Shown: in pieces, positions 1 to 8,082 of the stretch
Layout: the number at the start of each line of letters is the position of its first letter
How positions within the stretch are numbered: the stretch's first letter is position 1
Assembly: GCF_003148625.1 (NCBI RefSeq)
Contig: NZ_QGGO01000002.1
Coordinates: 37,705-89,017, forward strand
Length of the DNA: 51,313 bases
Origin: Arcicella aurantiaca
GTDB lineage: Bacteria > Bacteroidota > Bacteroidia > Cytophagales > Spirosomataceae
Reading direction: 5' to 3'
Notes under the pieces: generated by a model
The model's input: the letters and a program-made list of their open reading frames with translations, nothing else
Databases searched by the model: none
Told to the model about the DNA's origin: nothing
Position numbers and translations under genes: made by a program

Positions 1-45
1 CATAAACCATAAACTCATAAACCATAAACTCATAAACCATAAACT
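1..45. repeat. 15-bp tandem repeat, three perfect copies
   Basis: Three identical copies of CATAAACCATAAACT run from the first base of the window to position 45, ten bases before the PPK2 stop codon. The array may continue beyond the window edge. It is one of the short-word intergenic patches that recur across this window; no reverse-complement half is visible here, possibly because it lies outside. Confidence 0.9.
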
Positions 46-55
46 CCCCAAAAAA

Positions 56-943
56 CTACTCCAAATTCTGCTCATTGATTCTGGCAATTAAACCTTGTAA
101 AACGGCTTGACGTTCGGGCGTACTTTCTGGGTATTCCATTTTCAATTCTTTCATCTTTTCCAAAATTATACTACTGATAATCAACCGCATATTCTTTTTA
201 TCATCGGCAGGAACTACATACCAAGGAGCATTTTTTGAAGCCGTCTCATTCACCATTTCTTCATAAGCTTTCTGATATTTTTTCCAAGAATCTCGCTCTT
301 TTACGTCGCCTTCTTCAAATTTCCAGTTTTTGGTTGGGTCTTGTATCCGTTCAATTAAACGTTCGGCTTGAACTTCTTTCGAGATATTCAAATAGAATTT
401 AAGAATAACCGTTCCGTTTCTTGATAGATATTTTTCGTAGTTATTAATATCTTCATAGCGTTGTTCCCAAACTTTATCTAAATCTTTGGTAAACTCAGCA
501 GGAATCTTTTGGTAATTTGTCAAGATTTCGGGGTGAACTTTCACCACCAATGTTTCTTCATAATACGAGCGGTTATGAATGACTAATTTTCCTCTTTCTG
601 GCATTTTGAGGGTATTTCTCCACATAAAATCATGGGCTAATTCTTGCTCAGACGGGCGTTTAAAACTATGTACCTCCACCCCTGCTGGATTCACGCCTGA
701 CAATACTGCTTTGATGGTACCGTCTTTACCCGCTGCATCAGAAGCTTGAAAAATCAGAAGCATCGAGTAACGGTCATGGGCGTACATAAGGCTTTGATAT
801 TTATCCATTTTATCATGGAGTTCAGCCATCAGTGTATTATAATCTTCTTCTGATTCATAAAAATCCTTAATTTTAGTATCAGATTTTTTAATATCTAATT
901 TTTTATCACCTGTAAATTCAAAATCTTTAATATCAATTTTCAT
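56..943 (-). CDS. ppk2: Polyphosphate kinase 2 (PPK2) family nucleotide phosphotransferase
   Basis: Cytoplasmic PPK2-family kinase that transfers phosphate between polyphosphate and nucleoside mono- or diphosphates. The 295-residue length fits a single-domain PPK2. A Walker A motif ASDAAGKDG lies at about residues 67-75, followed by the conserved FKRPSEQELAHDFMWR region, and the YEDINNYEKYLSRNGT and RIQDPTKNWKF segments match the later family core and lid. The AGKDG form of the P-loop (rather than AGKGG) is the one I associate with class III enzymes, which act on both AMP and ADP; that subclass is an inference. The gene stands alone, with a 180-bp gap to the divergent downstream gene. The N-terminal Lys/Asp-rich stretch (1-30) is typical. 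Confidence 0.95.
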   Translation of the reverse strand: MKIDIKDFEFTGDKKLDIKKSDTKIKDFYESEEDYNTLMAELHDKMDKYQSLMYAHDRYSMLLIFQASDAAGKDGTIKAVLSGVNPAGVEVHSFKRPSEQELAHDFMWRNTLKMPERGKLVIHNRSYYEETLVVKVHPEILTNYQKIPAEFTKDLDKVWEQRYEDINNYEKYLSRNGTVILKFYLNISKEVQAERLIERIQDPTKNWKFEEGDVKERDSWKKYQKAYEEMVNETASKNAPWYVVPADDKKNMRLIISSIILEKMKELKMEYPESTPERQAVLQGLIARINEQNLE

Positions 944-1123
944 ATTTTTGTTTTATTAAGTTAAATAATAGCGAACGAAAGGCGACTAATGAAAGCAAAT
1001 CAATTTGCTTTCTATTGAATTTGGCAAATATAGATACATAATCATATCACCACTTTTCATCAATCACATTTCACTTGTTATACATAAAAGCAATTTAACC
1101 AAAATTCTTAAACTTTTCTTACA

Positions 1124-1630
1124 ATGACTTTACGAGACATTTTTGCCAATATTTCCGCTAATCCTTCTTTGCTATTATGGTTTCTTTTGTGTGTACCCTT
1201 ATTGACATTCCTGAGTAGTATTTGGCAAAATCCAAATACGCCTCCGCAACAAAGTCCGAACCGTCATGTCTATGCTATTTTGGCTTATTTGGCGTGTATT
1301 CCCGGAATTTTTGCTATTACTTTAAATATGTATCTTTTCCTTTTTGAGCGTCAGAGCATTTGGGATATGAACCTTGTAACACAACTTTTACCAATCGTTA
1401 CGATGGTCGGAACGCTCATTATTATTAAACGAAATATTCCTTTTGAATACGTACCCGCTTTTGGTAAGTTATCGGGCTTTGTCACTTTGGTTTTTGCCAT
1501 GATTGGTATCATGTGGTTTGTAGATAGACTGCGTATATATGCCATTACTTACGTTCCCTTTCAGTATATCGCCATTGGTTTTATCGGAATGTTATTACTG
1601 ATTCGTTTTGGATGGAATAAGATGTTTTAA
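1124..1630 (+). CDS. Hypothetical integral membrane protein (about five TM helices)
   Basis: I do not recognise the family. The 168-residue product has hydrophobic stretches at about 14-32, 50-72, 85-101, 116-133 and 145-162, so it is an inner-membrane protein with about five helices. A short polar, proline-rich loop (NPNTPPQQSPNRH) follows the first helix and a basic motif (IKRNIPFEY) lies between the third and fourth. There is no signal peptide cleavage site or catalytic motif that I can see. It starts at an ATG at 1124 and is monocistronic, with a barrel protein gene 119 bp downstream on the same strand. Function unknown. Confidence 0.75.
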   Translation: MTLRDIFANISANPSLLLWFLLCVPLLTFLSSIWQNPNTPPQQSPNRHVYAILAYLACIPGIFAITLNMYLFLFERQSIWDMNLVTQLLPIVTMVGTLIIIKRNIPFEYVPAFGKLSGFVTLVFAMIGIMWFVDRLRIYAITYVPFQYIAIGFIGMLLLIRFGWNKMF

Positions 1631-1749
1631 ATATTAACATTTATTAATTTATTTCGGAAAGCAACATTTGTTAAGGTTGAGTTACAAAATTATCTCTTAT
1701 CTTTAAACGTATAAACTCTAAAGAGATGCCGCCACCTTAATCAATAAAT

Positions 1750-2418
1750 ATGCGTTTCCTCTATTCAACTATTGTTACGTTATTGTTATTTCAAAGTATT
1801 TTAAATGGTCAGACTAAAAAAGACCATTATATTTTTCATTTTGGGCTTCGTTCTGTTGATGTTCGTAGCGATAATTCCTTGCCCACCAGTTTCAAACCTG
1901 TTGTAGATGTGGGTTTTGGCATCAACTATCAACTTAGTAAAAATCTGCAATTTCAACCTGAAGTACGTTATACTCCACGTGGTTATCGAGCAAAAACTAA
2001 TCTTTCAGATTCTACTTTTATAAGCAATTCCTTATCATTACATTATCTTGATTTGTGTCCAAATTTCAATTATACTTTTGGAAATCCAGCTTATAGTTTT
2101 ACACATTTATCTGTTTGGGGAGGTCCATATTTAGGTATAGGTATTGTTGGGCAATCTGTTACGTCTGGAACAATCTTGAACAAAACCGAAACAAGAGCAG
2201 ATAGCACATTTTCACGAACAAACGCTACTTTTGGCAATGGACTAAACAGAATTGATTATGGCTTAAATCTTGGAATTGGCTTACAATTTGACCGTTTGGC
2301 TCAAGTTGGTATATCTTACAATATGGGCTTTAATAATGTTTCAAGTTTTGCATCTTCACCACTATACAATCAGTCTTGGGGCGTGTATGTGAGAGTTCTT
2401 TTTGATGAAATATTTTAA
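1750..2418 (+). CDS. PorT-like outer-membrane beta-barrel protein
   Basis: Secreted protein with an N-terminal signal peptide (residues 1-20, hydrophobic core LLLFQSILNGQ, likely cleavage after LNGQ). It is followed by alternating amphipathic beta strands typical of small eight-strand barrels: LQFQPEVRYTPRGYRA, LHYLDLCPNFNYTF, GGPYLGIGI, YGLNLGIGLQF and a C-terminal strand ending in an aromatic residue (VRVLFDEIF). The LQFQPEVRYTPRGYR segment is the signature of the outer membrane beta-barrel (PorT/OMP_b-brl_2) group in Bacteroidota. The partner or substrate is unknown. It converges on comM, sharing a strong bidirectional hairpin. Confidence 0.8.
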   Translation: MRFLYSTIVTLLLFQSILNGQTKKDHYIFHFGLRSVDVRSDNSLPTSFKPVVDVGFGINYQLSKNLQFQPEVRYTPRGYRAKTNLSDSTFISNSLSLHYLDLCPNFNYTFGNPAYSFTHLSVWGGPYLGIGIVGQSVTSGTILNKTETRADSTFSRTNATFGNGLNRIDYGLNLGIGLQFDRLAQVGISYNMGFNNVSSFASSPLYNQSWGVYVRVLFDEIF

Positions 2419-2423
2419 TTCAA

Positions 2424-2463
2424 TTGCTCGATGTTGACAGAATATTAGCCCAACATCGAGCAA
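2424..2463. terminator. Bidirectional hairpin terminator between convergent genes
   Basis: A perfect 13-bp stem (TTGCTCGATGTTG at 2424-2436 with its complement at 2451-2463) closes a 14-base loop. It occupies nearly all of the 51-bp gap between the barrel gene and comM, so it probably ends transcription from both sides. Confidence 0.8.
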
Positions 2464-2469
2464 CTAAAA

Positions 2470-4008
2470 TTATCCTGCCCAATTCTCTCTATCCAAACTT
2501 CTATACTGAATAGCTTCTGCGATATGTTCCGTTCTGATGTCTTCTGTCCCTGCCAAATCCGCAATCGTTCGGGCTACTCTCAAAATACGGTCATAAGCAC
2601 GAGCAGATAATTGTAACCGTTCCATAGCACGTTTCAGCAATAAATTACCAACTTCATTAATTACACAAATTTCTTTTACCATCTGAGAAGGCATCATGGC
2701 ATTAGAATATATTTCTGGAAAATCTTTAAATCTATTCGTCTGAATTTCACGAGCTTTAATCACTCTTTCTCTAATTTGTTCTGACGATTCCGATTTCCGA
2801 TTAGAAGATAATTGCTCAAATTTCACAGGCGTAACTTCTACGTGCAAATCAATTCTATCTAAAAGTGGGCCTGAAATTTTATTCAAATATTTTTGAACGA
2901 CTCCCGGTCCACAAACACATTCTTTATCGGGATGATTATAATATCCACAAGGGCAAGGATTCATACTGGCAATCAGCATAAAACTTGATGGAAATTCAAC
3001 TGCCCATCTTGCTCTTGAAATTGACACTTTTCTGTCCTCCAAAGGCTGACGCATCACTTCCAATGCCGTCTTTTTAAACTCTGGCAACTCGTCCAAAAAC
3101 AAAACGCCATTATGTGCCAAAGAGATTTCACCGGGTTGTGGATTACTCCCACCTCCTACCAAAGCAGCATCAGAAATAGTATGATGCGGAGAACGATACG
3201 GTCGGGTAGAAACCAAAGTGGCTTTTGTGCCTAATTTTCCAGCAACAGAATGAATTTTAGTTGTCTCTAATGCTTCATGAAGAGTAAGCGGTGGCAAAAT
3301 AGACGGAATACGCTTCGCCAACATGGTTTTCCCTGCTCCGGGAGGCCCAATCATAATGGCATTATGCCCACCTGCTGCGGCAATTTCTAAGGCTCTTTTT
3401 ATATTTTCTTGTCCTTGAACGTGAGAAAAATCGGCATCATAATCATTTTGAGAACTGGCAAAAATATCTCGTGTATCCGTAACTAAAGGTTCAATTTTCA
3501 GAGAACCTCTTAGAAAATCAATCGCTTCTTTTAAGTTTTTTACGCCGATAATATCCAAATTATTCACAATAGAAGCCTCCATTGCGTTTTCCGTAGGAAG
3601 AATAAAACCTTTAAATCCTCTTTTGCGGGCTTCAATAGCTATTGGCAAAACGCCTTTTATTGGGCGAAGCGACCCATCGAGGGCTAATTCTCCCATGATA
3701 ACGTAATTTTCTAATTCTTTCAAATTAGCTTGTACCGAAGCATGGACAATCCCCAAAGCAATGGGTAAATCATAAGCAGAACCCTCCTTACGAATATCCG
3801 CAGGGGCAAGATTTACGACAACTTTTGTTCTTGGAAAGAAATAACCGACTTGTTTAATGGCAGACTCCACTCGTTGTTCAGATTCTTTGACGGCTCCGTC
3901 TGGCAGTCCCACGATGTAGAAATGTTGTCCTTGTCCTTCGCTAACTTCCACAGTTATTATTGTAGCATCAACGCCGTGAACGGCACTTCCGAAGGTTTTA
4001 GCGAGCAT
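2470..4008 (-). CDS. comM: YifB/ComM family Mg-chelatase-like AAA ATPase
   Basis: Cytoplasmic hexameric helicase of the ComM/YifB family; in naturally transformable species ComM promotes branch migration of incoming DNA. The 512-residue length is typical. The N-terminal ChlI/Lon-like domain covers about 1-170, with the family marker [12 protein letters not shown]-like segment near 75-90. The AAA domain has Walker A GPPGAGKT at 221-228 and Walker [11 protein letters not shown] near 300. A cysteine-rich insert NPCPCGYYN...CVCGP lies near 350-370. A C-terminal Mg-chelatase domain carries the [18 protein letters not shown] signature. The start at 4008 is an ATG opening the conserved [16 protein letters not shown]-terminus. 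Monocistronic. Confidence 0.96.
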   Translation of the reverse strand: MLAKTFGSAVHGVDATIITVEVSEGQGQHFYIVGLPDGAVKESEQRVESAIKQVGYFFPRTKVVVNLAPADIRKEGSAYDLPIALGIVHASVQANLKELENYVIMGELALDGSLRPIKGVLPIAIEARKRGFKGFILPTENAMEASIVNNLDIIGVKNLKEAIDFLRGSLKIEPLVTDTRDIFASSQNDYDADFSHVQGQENIKRALEIAAAGGHNAIMIGPPGAGKTMLAKRIPSILPPLTLHEALETTKIHSVAGKLGTKATLVSTRPYRSPHHTISDAALVGGGSNPQPGEISLAHNGVLFLDELPEFKKTALEVMRQPLEDRKVSISRARWAVEFPSSFMLIASMNPCPCGYYNHPDKECVCGPGVVQKYLNKISGPLLDRIDLHVEVTPVKFEQLSSNRKSESSEQIRERVIKAREIQTNRFKDFPEIYSNAMMPSQMVKEICVINEVGNLLLKRAMERLQLSARAYDRILRVARTIADLAGTEDIRTEHIAEAIQYRSLDRENWAG

Positions 4009-4182
4009 AGTTGCAGTGTTTTAAATGTTAAGAAATTTGTCAAATATACAAAGAAAATCACCTTGTCACAATCATTTTCCAAGAACTCAATCCACCACAA
4101 TTTGTATTGATATAAGGTAAACCAATCCAACAAAATGCCTATATTTGACTATCAATATCATTCAAAATTACTCGATTGAATC

Positions 4183-4932
4183 ATGCAAGTTGACCATTGG
4201 CAGTTTCTTCAAAATTATACTCCTGCACGTATCGCTCGTGGGCGGGCTGGTCATAGTTTTCCAACAAATGAACTCCTAAAATTTCAAGCAGACCACGCCC
4301 AAGCTCGTGATGCTGTTTATTCAACCCTTAATATTCCTGCATTATCAGAATCCCTACAATTGACTTTAGATTTACCAATCATTCACCTAAAAAGTGGTAT
4401 AGAAAATCGTTCTCAATATTTACAAAGACCTGATTTAGGGCGAACATTAAGCCAAGAGTCTCGGGAAGTCTTGCAGACGATGAAAGCAGAGGAGTCAGAT
4501 GTTTGTTTTGTCGTTACAGACGGACTTTCTGCTGAGGCTATCAATCAAAATATTGGTTCAGTTTTAGAAAATATTATAGCAAAACTCAATAAAATTAATT
4601 GGAAAATTGCATCTATTTGTCTTGTAGAACAGGGACGAGTGGCAGTTGCAGACGAGATTGGCTATCTACTAAAATCCAAAATTGTGGTAGTATTTATTGG
4701 TGAACGTCCAGGACTGACTTCCCCCAATAGTATGGGAGCGTATATCACTTTTAATCCTCAAGTAGGCATAACTGATGAGAGTAGAAATTGTGTATCCAAT
4801 ATCCGCCCTGAAGGCATGAATCCTGAAACAGCTTCTGATAAAATCATCTACCTTTTAAATGAAATGAAAGTAAAAAAGATAAGTGGAGTGCATTTGAAAG
4901 ATGAAGCAAATGACTCAAAATACTTGAATTAA
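4183..4932 (+). CDS. eutC: Ethanolamine ammonia-lyase small subunit (EutC), without eutB beside it
   Basis: Small subunit of the adenosylcobalamin-dependent ethanolamine ammonia-lyase, which splits ethanolamine into acetaldehyde and ammonia. At 249 residues it appears full length. Family signatures are visible: ARIARGRAGHSFPTNELLKF at the N-terminus, DHAQARDAVYSTL near 36-48, a VVTDGLSAEAI segment near 106, and the VVFIGERPGL...PNSMGAYITF and RNCVSNIRPEGM motifs near 165-205. EutC normally follows eutB directly, but the upstream neighbour here is comM on the opposite strand and the next gene is mntR, so eutB and any ethanolamine permease must lie elsewhere or be absent. The start is the ATG at 4183. 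Confidence 0.93.
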   Translation: MQVDHWQFLQNYTPARIARGRAGHSFPTNELLKFQADHAQARDAVYSTLNIPALSESLQLTLDLPIIHLKSGIENRSQYLQRPDLGRTLSQESREVLQTMKAEESDVCFVVTDGLSAEAINQNIGSVLENIIAKLNKINWKIASICLVEQGRVAVADEIGYLLKSKIVVVFIGERPGLTSPNSMGAYITFNPQVGITDESRNCVSNIRPEGMNPETASDKIIYLLNEMKVKKISGVHLKDEANDSKYLN

Positions 4933-5108
4933 CTCCTTAATTCTTAGTATTAGACTTTAAAATATTAATAGAAGAGTGTCAAATTGTTAATGTGAAAACA
5001 GAAAAAACATACTCATTCTTTTTTATCCTTTTTTTCATGCAACTGAGAAACAGAATTCTTTGCTCATGTAATTTTTGCTAAATTTAGGCAAGTTTTAGTC
5101 TTAATTAT

Positions 5109-5139
5109 CTTGCTTTCAAGTGCAGTTTTCCTATTTTTG
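5109..5139 (+). promoter_or_regulatory. Bacteroidota-type promoter with no protein gene downstream
   Basis: CTTG at 5109-5112 is followed after 19 bases by TATTTTTG at 5132-5139, a match to the TTTG-N19-TAnnTTTG pattern known for the housekeeping sigma factor of Bacteroidota. No ORF follows on this strand; the expected start near 5144 is only about 60 bases from a Rho-independent terminator. Confidence 0.55.
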
Positions 5140-5143
5140 TCAT

Positions 5144-5205
5144 GCGTTTTAATAACGCAAATTTTTTTGACCTAATAAAGTGGCGGCTTTATTAGGTCTT
5201 TTTTT
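5144..5205 (+). ncRNA. Candidate small RNA of about 62 nt
   Basis: Downstream of the promoter match, the predicted transcript contains a small hairpin (TGCGTT 5143-5148 with AACGCA 5154-5159). A short A/T-rich linker follows, then a 12-bp terminator hairpin (5169-5198) and seven T residues. No start codon with a useful frame exists in it. The combination of a promoter, two hairpins and a U-tract within 100 bp in the eutC-mntR gap suggests an independent sRNA. It has no homology to a class I recognise, so this is an inference from architecture only. Confidence 0.4.
5169..5205 (+). terminator. Rho-independent terminator, plus strand
   Basis: GACCTAATAAAG (5169-5180) pairs with CTTTATTAGGTC (5187-5198) around a TGGCGG loop, followed by seven T residues. 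The U-tract follows the hairpin only on the plus strand, so it does not primarily serve mntR, which is transcribed toward it from the other side. It may end either the candidate sRNA or read-through from eutC. Confidence 0.85.
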
Positions 5206-5223
5206 ATATCTATACGCACAGAA

Positions 5224-5883
5224 TTACTTCTTTTTGACTAAAATATTTTTGGCAACTTCGTGGCTAATAAAATAATTTGAGTTTCCTCCATTATTTATGG
5301 TCATTGATTTATCAAAATCATTGATTTCAATTATGGTAACATTCGCCCCTAAATTCATTCCAATTTTTGCCAAATATTGCAAAAAACTCGTTGAATGTTG
5401 TGCCACTCCCATCATCACTACCGTTTGATTAATGGCAATACCAGAGAGATTTTTATAACCTAATTCTGGCATTTTTCCATCTTTATCTGGAATTGGGTCA
5501 CCGTGTGGGTCAAACTGTGGATAATCTAAAAATTCATCTAAGCGTTGCACCAACTCTTCCGAATTGATATGTTCCAATTCTTCTGCAATTTCGTGTACTT
5601 CATCCCAATTGAACCCCAATTTATTCACTAAAAAAACCTCCCAAAGACGGTGCTTTCGGATAACCTTCAAAGCCACTTCTGCCCCTTTTTCAGTTAGTCG
5701 AACACCCTGATACTTTTGGTAACTCACCAACTGTTTTTCAGAAAGTTTTCTGAGCATATCAGTCACAGAAGCCGCCTTCGTTTGCGTCAGTTCTGCCACG
5801 GCATTGGTACTGATTTCGCTTTCTGTTTCAGCAGACAGTTTATAAATAATCTTTAAGTAGTTTTCTTCAGTAAATGAAATCAT
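5224..5883 (-). CDS. mntR: DtxR/MntR family metal-dependent transcriptional repressor
   Basis: Metal-responsive repressor, presumably sensing Mn(II) or Fe(II) and controlling the divergent Nramp transporter. The 219-residue protein has an N-terminal winged helix-turn-helix (about 1-60, with TKAASVTDMLRKLSEKQLVSY), a dimerisation/metal-binding domain (about 62-140, with KHRLWEVFLV, EIAEELEHI and the DPHGDPIPDKDG motif of the family), and a C-terminal FeoA/SH3-like domain (about 148-219). The DPHGDPIP segment is conserved in DtxR-type proteins. The start at 5883 is an ATG. Its 5' leader is about 115 nt and contains an inverted low-complexity repeat. An inverted-repeat operator lies between it and mntH. 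Confidence 0.92.
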   Translation of the reverse strand: MISFTEENYLKIIYKLSAETESEISTNAVAELTQTKAASVTDMLRKLSEKQLVSYQKYQGVRLTEKGAEVALKVIRKHRLWEVFLVNKLGFNWDEVHEIAEELEHINSEELVQRLDEFLDYPQFDPHGDPIPDKDGKMPELGYKNLSGIAINQTVVMMGVAQHSTSFLQYLAKIGMNLGANVTIIEINDFDKSMTINNGGNSNYFISHEVAKNILVKKK

Positions 5884-5892
5884 GACTTTGTG

Positions 5893-5996
5893 TTTAGGTA
5901 GTAGAAATTAGGTTTTAGGTTTTGGGAATTAGGTTTTAGAAATTAGATACCTAATCTTTAAAACCCTAAAACCTAAAACCCAACCCCTAATCCCAA
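5893..5996. repeat. Inverted low-complexity word repeat in the mntR leader
   Basis: A run built from the word TTAGGTTTT (TAGAAATTAGGTTTTAGG and variants, 5893-5950) is followed by a run of its reverse complement (CCTAAAACCTAAAACCC, 5951-5996). It can fold into a long imperfect hairpin. It lies between the mntR start codon and the predicted mntR -7 element, so it should be transcribed as the mntR 5' leader. Confidence 0.8.
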
Positions 5997-6003
5997 CAAT
6001 AAA

Positions 6004-6011
6004 CAAAGATA
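6004..6011 (-). promoter_or_regulatory. Predicted -7 element of mntR
   Basis: CAAAGATA on the plus strand reads TATCTTTG on the minus strand, a perfect TAnnTTTG. It lies about 120 bases upstream of the mntR start, and the expected -33 region abuts the operator at 6036. No good -33 TTTG is visible at 19 bp spacing. Confidence 0.45.
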
Positions 6012-6035
6012 TTATTTTTCAACATAATAAATAAA

Positions 6036-6053
6036 TTTTAGACAAGCCTAAAA
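6036..6053. promoter_or_regulatory. Candidate MntR/DtxR operator between mntR and mntH
   Basis: TTTTAGACAAGCCTAAAA is an 18-bp interrupted palindrome with half-sites TTTTAGnC and GnCTAAAA. This resembles the TTAGGnnnnCCTAA-type boxes bound by DtxR/MntR repressors. It sits between the two divergent promoters and ends six bases before the predicted mntH -33 element, a position suited to repress mntH and mntR together. Confidence 0.65.
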
Positions 6054-6059
6054 AAATAT

Positions 6060-6090
6060 TTTGAATTACAAATATTTGAAAATACTTTTG
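6060..6090 (+). promoter_or_regulatory. mntH promoter
   Basis: TTTG at 6060-6063 and TACTTTTG at 6083-6090 are separated by exactly 19 bases, a full match to the Bacteroidota consensus. The predicted transcript starts near 6095, giving a leader of about 30 nt to the ATG at 6127. Confidence 0.7.
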
Positions 6091-6126
6091 TGTAACTTAC
6101 AGTAATACAAATTGATTAATGTAAAA

Positions 6127-7437
6127 ATGGAAATACAAGGCAACAATACAAATCATTCATTACCAGAAGTATATGCGTCGATAAATGTCCCTAAAAATGG
6201 CTCGTTTTGGCGTAAATTATGGGCTTATACAGGGCCGGGACTGATGGTGGCGGTTGGCTATATGGACCCCGGAAATTGGGCAACAGATATTGCAGGAGGT
6301 GCTAAATTTGGTTACACGCTTATTTCGGTTATCCTAATTTCTAATCTTTTTGCGATGTTACTCCAACATCTTTCTTTAAAATTAGGTATTGTCTTGGGGC
6401 AAGATTTAGCCCAAGCCTGCCGAAATGCGTATTCTAAACCGACGGCAATTATTCTTTGGGTTTTATGCGAAGTTGCCATTGCAGCTTGCGACTTAGCCGA
6501 AGTTATTGGCTCAGCCATTGCCCTTAATTTGTTGTTTGGACTTCCGCTGACGGTTGGCGTTGTGATTACGGTATTGGATGTTTTAGTTTTACTTTATTTT
6601 CAAGGAAAAGGATTCAGAGCATTAGAAAGCATTGTTGGTTCATTAATCTTCATGATTTTTTGTTGCTTTGCTTACGAAATTGTTGTTTCTCAACCGTCCG
6701 TTTCTCAAATATTTGGTAATCTTTTACCGAAAACAGAAATTGTAACCAATCCAGCAATGCTTTATGTGGCTATCGGGATTTTGGGAGCGACTGTTATGCC
6801 TCATAATTTGTATTTACATTCAAGTATTGTACAAACTCGAAATTTTGAGAAAAATGCAGAAGGAAAGCGTTCGGCAATATATTTCGCAACGATTGATTCT
6901 ACTTTGTCTTTATCACTTGCCTTTTTTATTAATGCTGCTATTTTGATTATGGCAGCCGCAACATTTCATAATTCAGGAAATCAAAATGTTGCTGATATTC
7001 ATGACGCTTATCATTTGCTCGACCCTGTTTTGGGTGTAAAATTTGCAGGTATTTTCTTTGCCGTTGCTCTTTTAGCATCAGGACAAAACTCCACGCTTAC
7101 GGGTACGTTGGCAGGGCAAATCGTGATGGAAGGTTTTTTGAATATTCGCCTAAAACCTTGGCTCAGACGTTTAATAACTCGTTTAGTAGCCGTTGTGCCA
7201 GCACTTATCGTAACGATTCTTTACGGAGAACAAGGCACAGGCGATTTATTGGTATTGAGTCAGGTTATTTTATCGCTTCAACTGAGTTTTGCGGTAGTGC
7301 CGTTGGTTATGTTTACGAGCGATAAATTGAAAATGGGTGAATTTGTAAACTCAAATCTGTTAAAGATTATGTCATGGATTATTGCCGTCATTATCATTAG
7401 TTTAAACGGATATTTGCTGTGGGATACGCTTTTTTAA
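6127..7437 (+). CDS. mntH: Nramp family divalent metal (Mn/Fe) transporter
   Basis: Proton-coupled importer of Mn(II) and related divalent metals in the inner membrane. The protein has about 11 TM helices. The first carries the metal-binding DPGN motif (GYMDPGNWATDIAGG) and the sixth carries MPH (GATVMPHNLYLHSS), both diagnostic of Nramp. A TTG at 6112 would add five residues, but the ATG at 6127 gives a natural N-terminus and suits the promoter spacing, so I prefer it. The length of about 436 residues is normal. The gene is divergent from mntR and shares its operator region, so repression by metal-loaded MntR is likely. Confidence 0.95.
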   Translation: MEIQGNNTNHSLPEVYASINVPKNGSFWRKLWAYTGPGLMVAVGYMDPGNWATDIAGGAKFGYTLISVILISNLFAMLLQHLSLKLGIVLGQDLAQACRNAYSKPTAIILWVLCEVAIAACDLAEVIGSAIALNLLFGLPLTVGVVITVLDVLVLLYFQGKGFRALESIVGSLIFMIFCCFAYEIVVSQPSVSQIFGNLLPKTEIVTNPAMLYVAIGILGATVMPHNLYLHSSIVQTRNFEKNAEGKRSAIYFATIDSTLSLSLAFFINAAILIMAAATFHNSGNQNVADIHDAYHLLDPVLGVKFAGIFFAVALLASGQNSTLTGTLAGQIVMEGFLNIRLKPWLRRLITRLVAVVPALIVTILYGEQGTGDLLVLSQVILSLQLSFAVVPLVMFTSDKLKMGEFVNSNLLKIMSWIIAVIIISLNGYLLWDTLF

Positions 7438-7471
7438 TCGGAACAATAAAAGGTTTTTCACAAGACAAACG

Positions 7472-7597
7472 ATAGACCACAGATGAAACGGACTATACTG
7501 ATTTTCGCTGATTTTTCTTGATTTTATCCGATTGTGTATCCCAGTGTAAATCTATAAAATCTGTTCAATCTATGGTCTAAATTTGTCTGCGACAAAT
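7472..7597. repeat. Intergenic inverted repeat, 'CCACAGATGAAACGG' family
   Basis: TAGACCACAGAT near 7473 pairs with ATCTATGGTCTA at 7568-7579 (one mismatch) around an A/T-rich interior containing repeated GATTTT-type words. A second hairpin (ATTTGTC/GACAAAT, 7581-7597) follows. The same words (CCCACA..TGAAACGGATTT and AAATCTGT.CAATCTGTGG) recur at 46367-46530, so this is a dispersed family. Confidence 0.65.
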
Positions 7598-7631
7598 AGT
7601 TTATAGTTTCGTTTTTAATTAATTTTATTCC

Positions 7632-7970
7632 ATGAAAATATTAGACCCAAACGGATTGGTTGACAATCTGTACAAATACGTCCAAACCAATATCGAAATT
7701 GCCAAGGTAGAGGTTCAAGAAAGAATTGAAGATACCATCAAGAAAGTAGCGATTATTGCTATTTTGGTATTGTCTGGAGCAATGTTTTTCATTTTTGTTT
7801 TACTTACATTGGCTTTATTTTTGAATCATGTTTTAGCAAGCAACTATCTCGGTTTTTTGATTGTTACTATCCTATTAGCCATTATTATAGGCATTGCTTT
7901 TTTAGTTTTAAAACGCTTTTTACCAACAGCACAACAAGAAGATGATATTCTGAAAGATGAAGAATTCTAA
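7632..7970 (+). CDS. Phage holin/Holin-X-like small membrane protein (DUF1469-type)
   Basis: 112-residue protein with an amphipathic N-terminal helix (VQTNIEIAKVEVQERIEDTIKK, about 18-40), two adjacent TM helices (about 40-64 and 71-95) and an acidic C-terminal tail. This layout fits the Putative Actinobacterial Holin-X/DUF1469 family found in non-phage contexts across bacteria; the cellular role is not established. No phage genes are nearby. The next gene, 112 bp downstream, encodes another small single-pass membrane protein, so the two may form an envelope-stress-type pair; that is inference. Confidence 0.75.
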   Translation: MKILDPNGLVDNLYKYVQTNIEIAKVEVQERIEDTIKKVAIIAILVLSGAMFFIFVLLTLALFLNHVLASNYLGFLIVTILLAIIIGIAFLVLKRFLPTAQQEDDILKDEEF

Positions 7971-8033
7971 TTGTTAAAACCTGTTTAAGAGCGTTAATCG
8001 AAACTTTTTTTTCCATCGAAAAGGCAATTTTTG

Positions 8034-8041
8034 TACTTTTG
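8034..8041 (+). promoter_or_regulatory. Predicted -7 element upstream of the 8083 gene
   Basis: TACTTTTG matches TAnnTTTG and lies 42 bases upstream of the ATG at 8083. No TTTG is present at the ideal -33 spacing, only a T-run. Confidence 0.4.
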
Positions 8042-8082
8042 GGTAGTTTTTATCTTACAAAGAGATTAAAACCATTACAATT

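Noticed and set aside
6112-6126. TTG start for mntH giving five more residues
   Set aside because: The ATG at 6127 fits promoter spacing and a normal N-terminus; the TTG adds no conserved residues.
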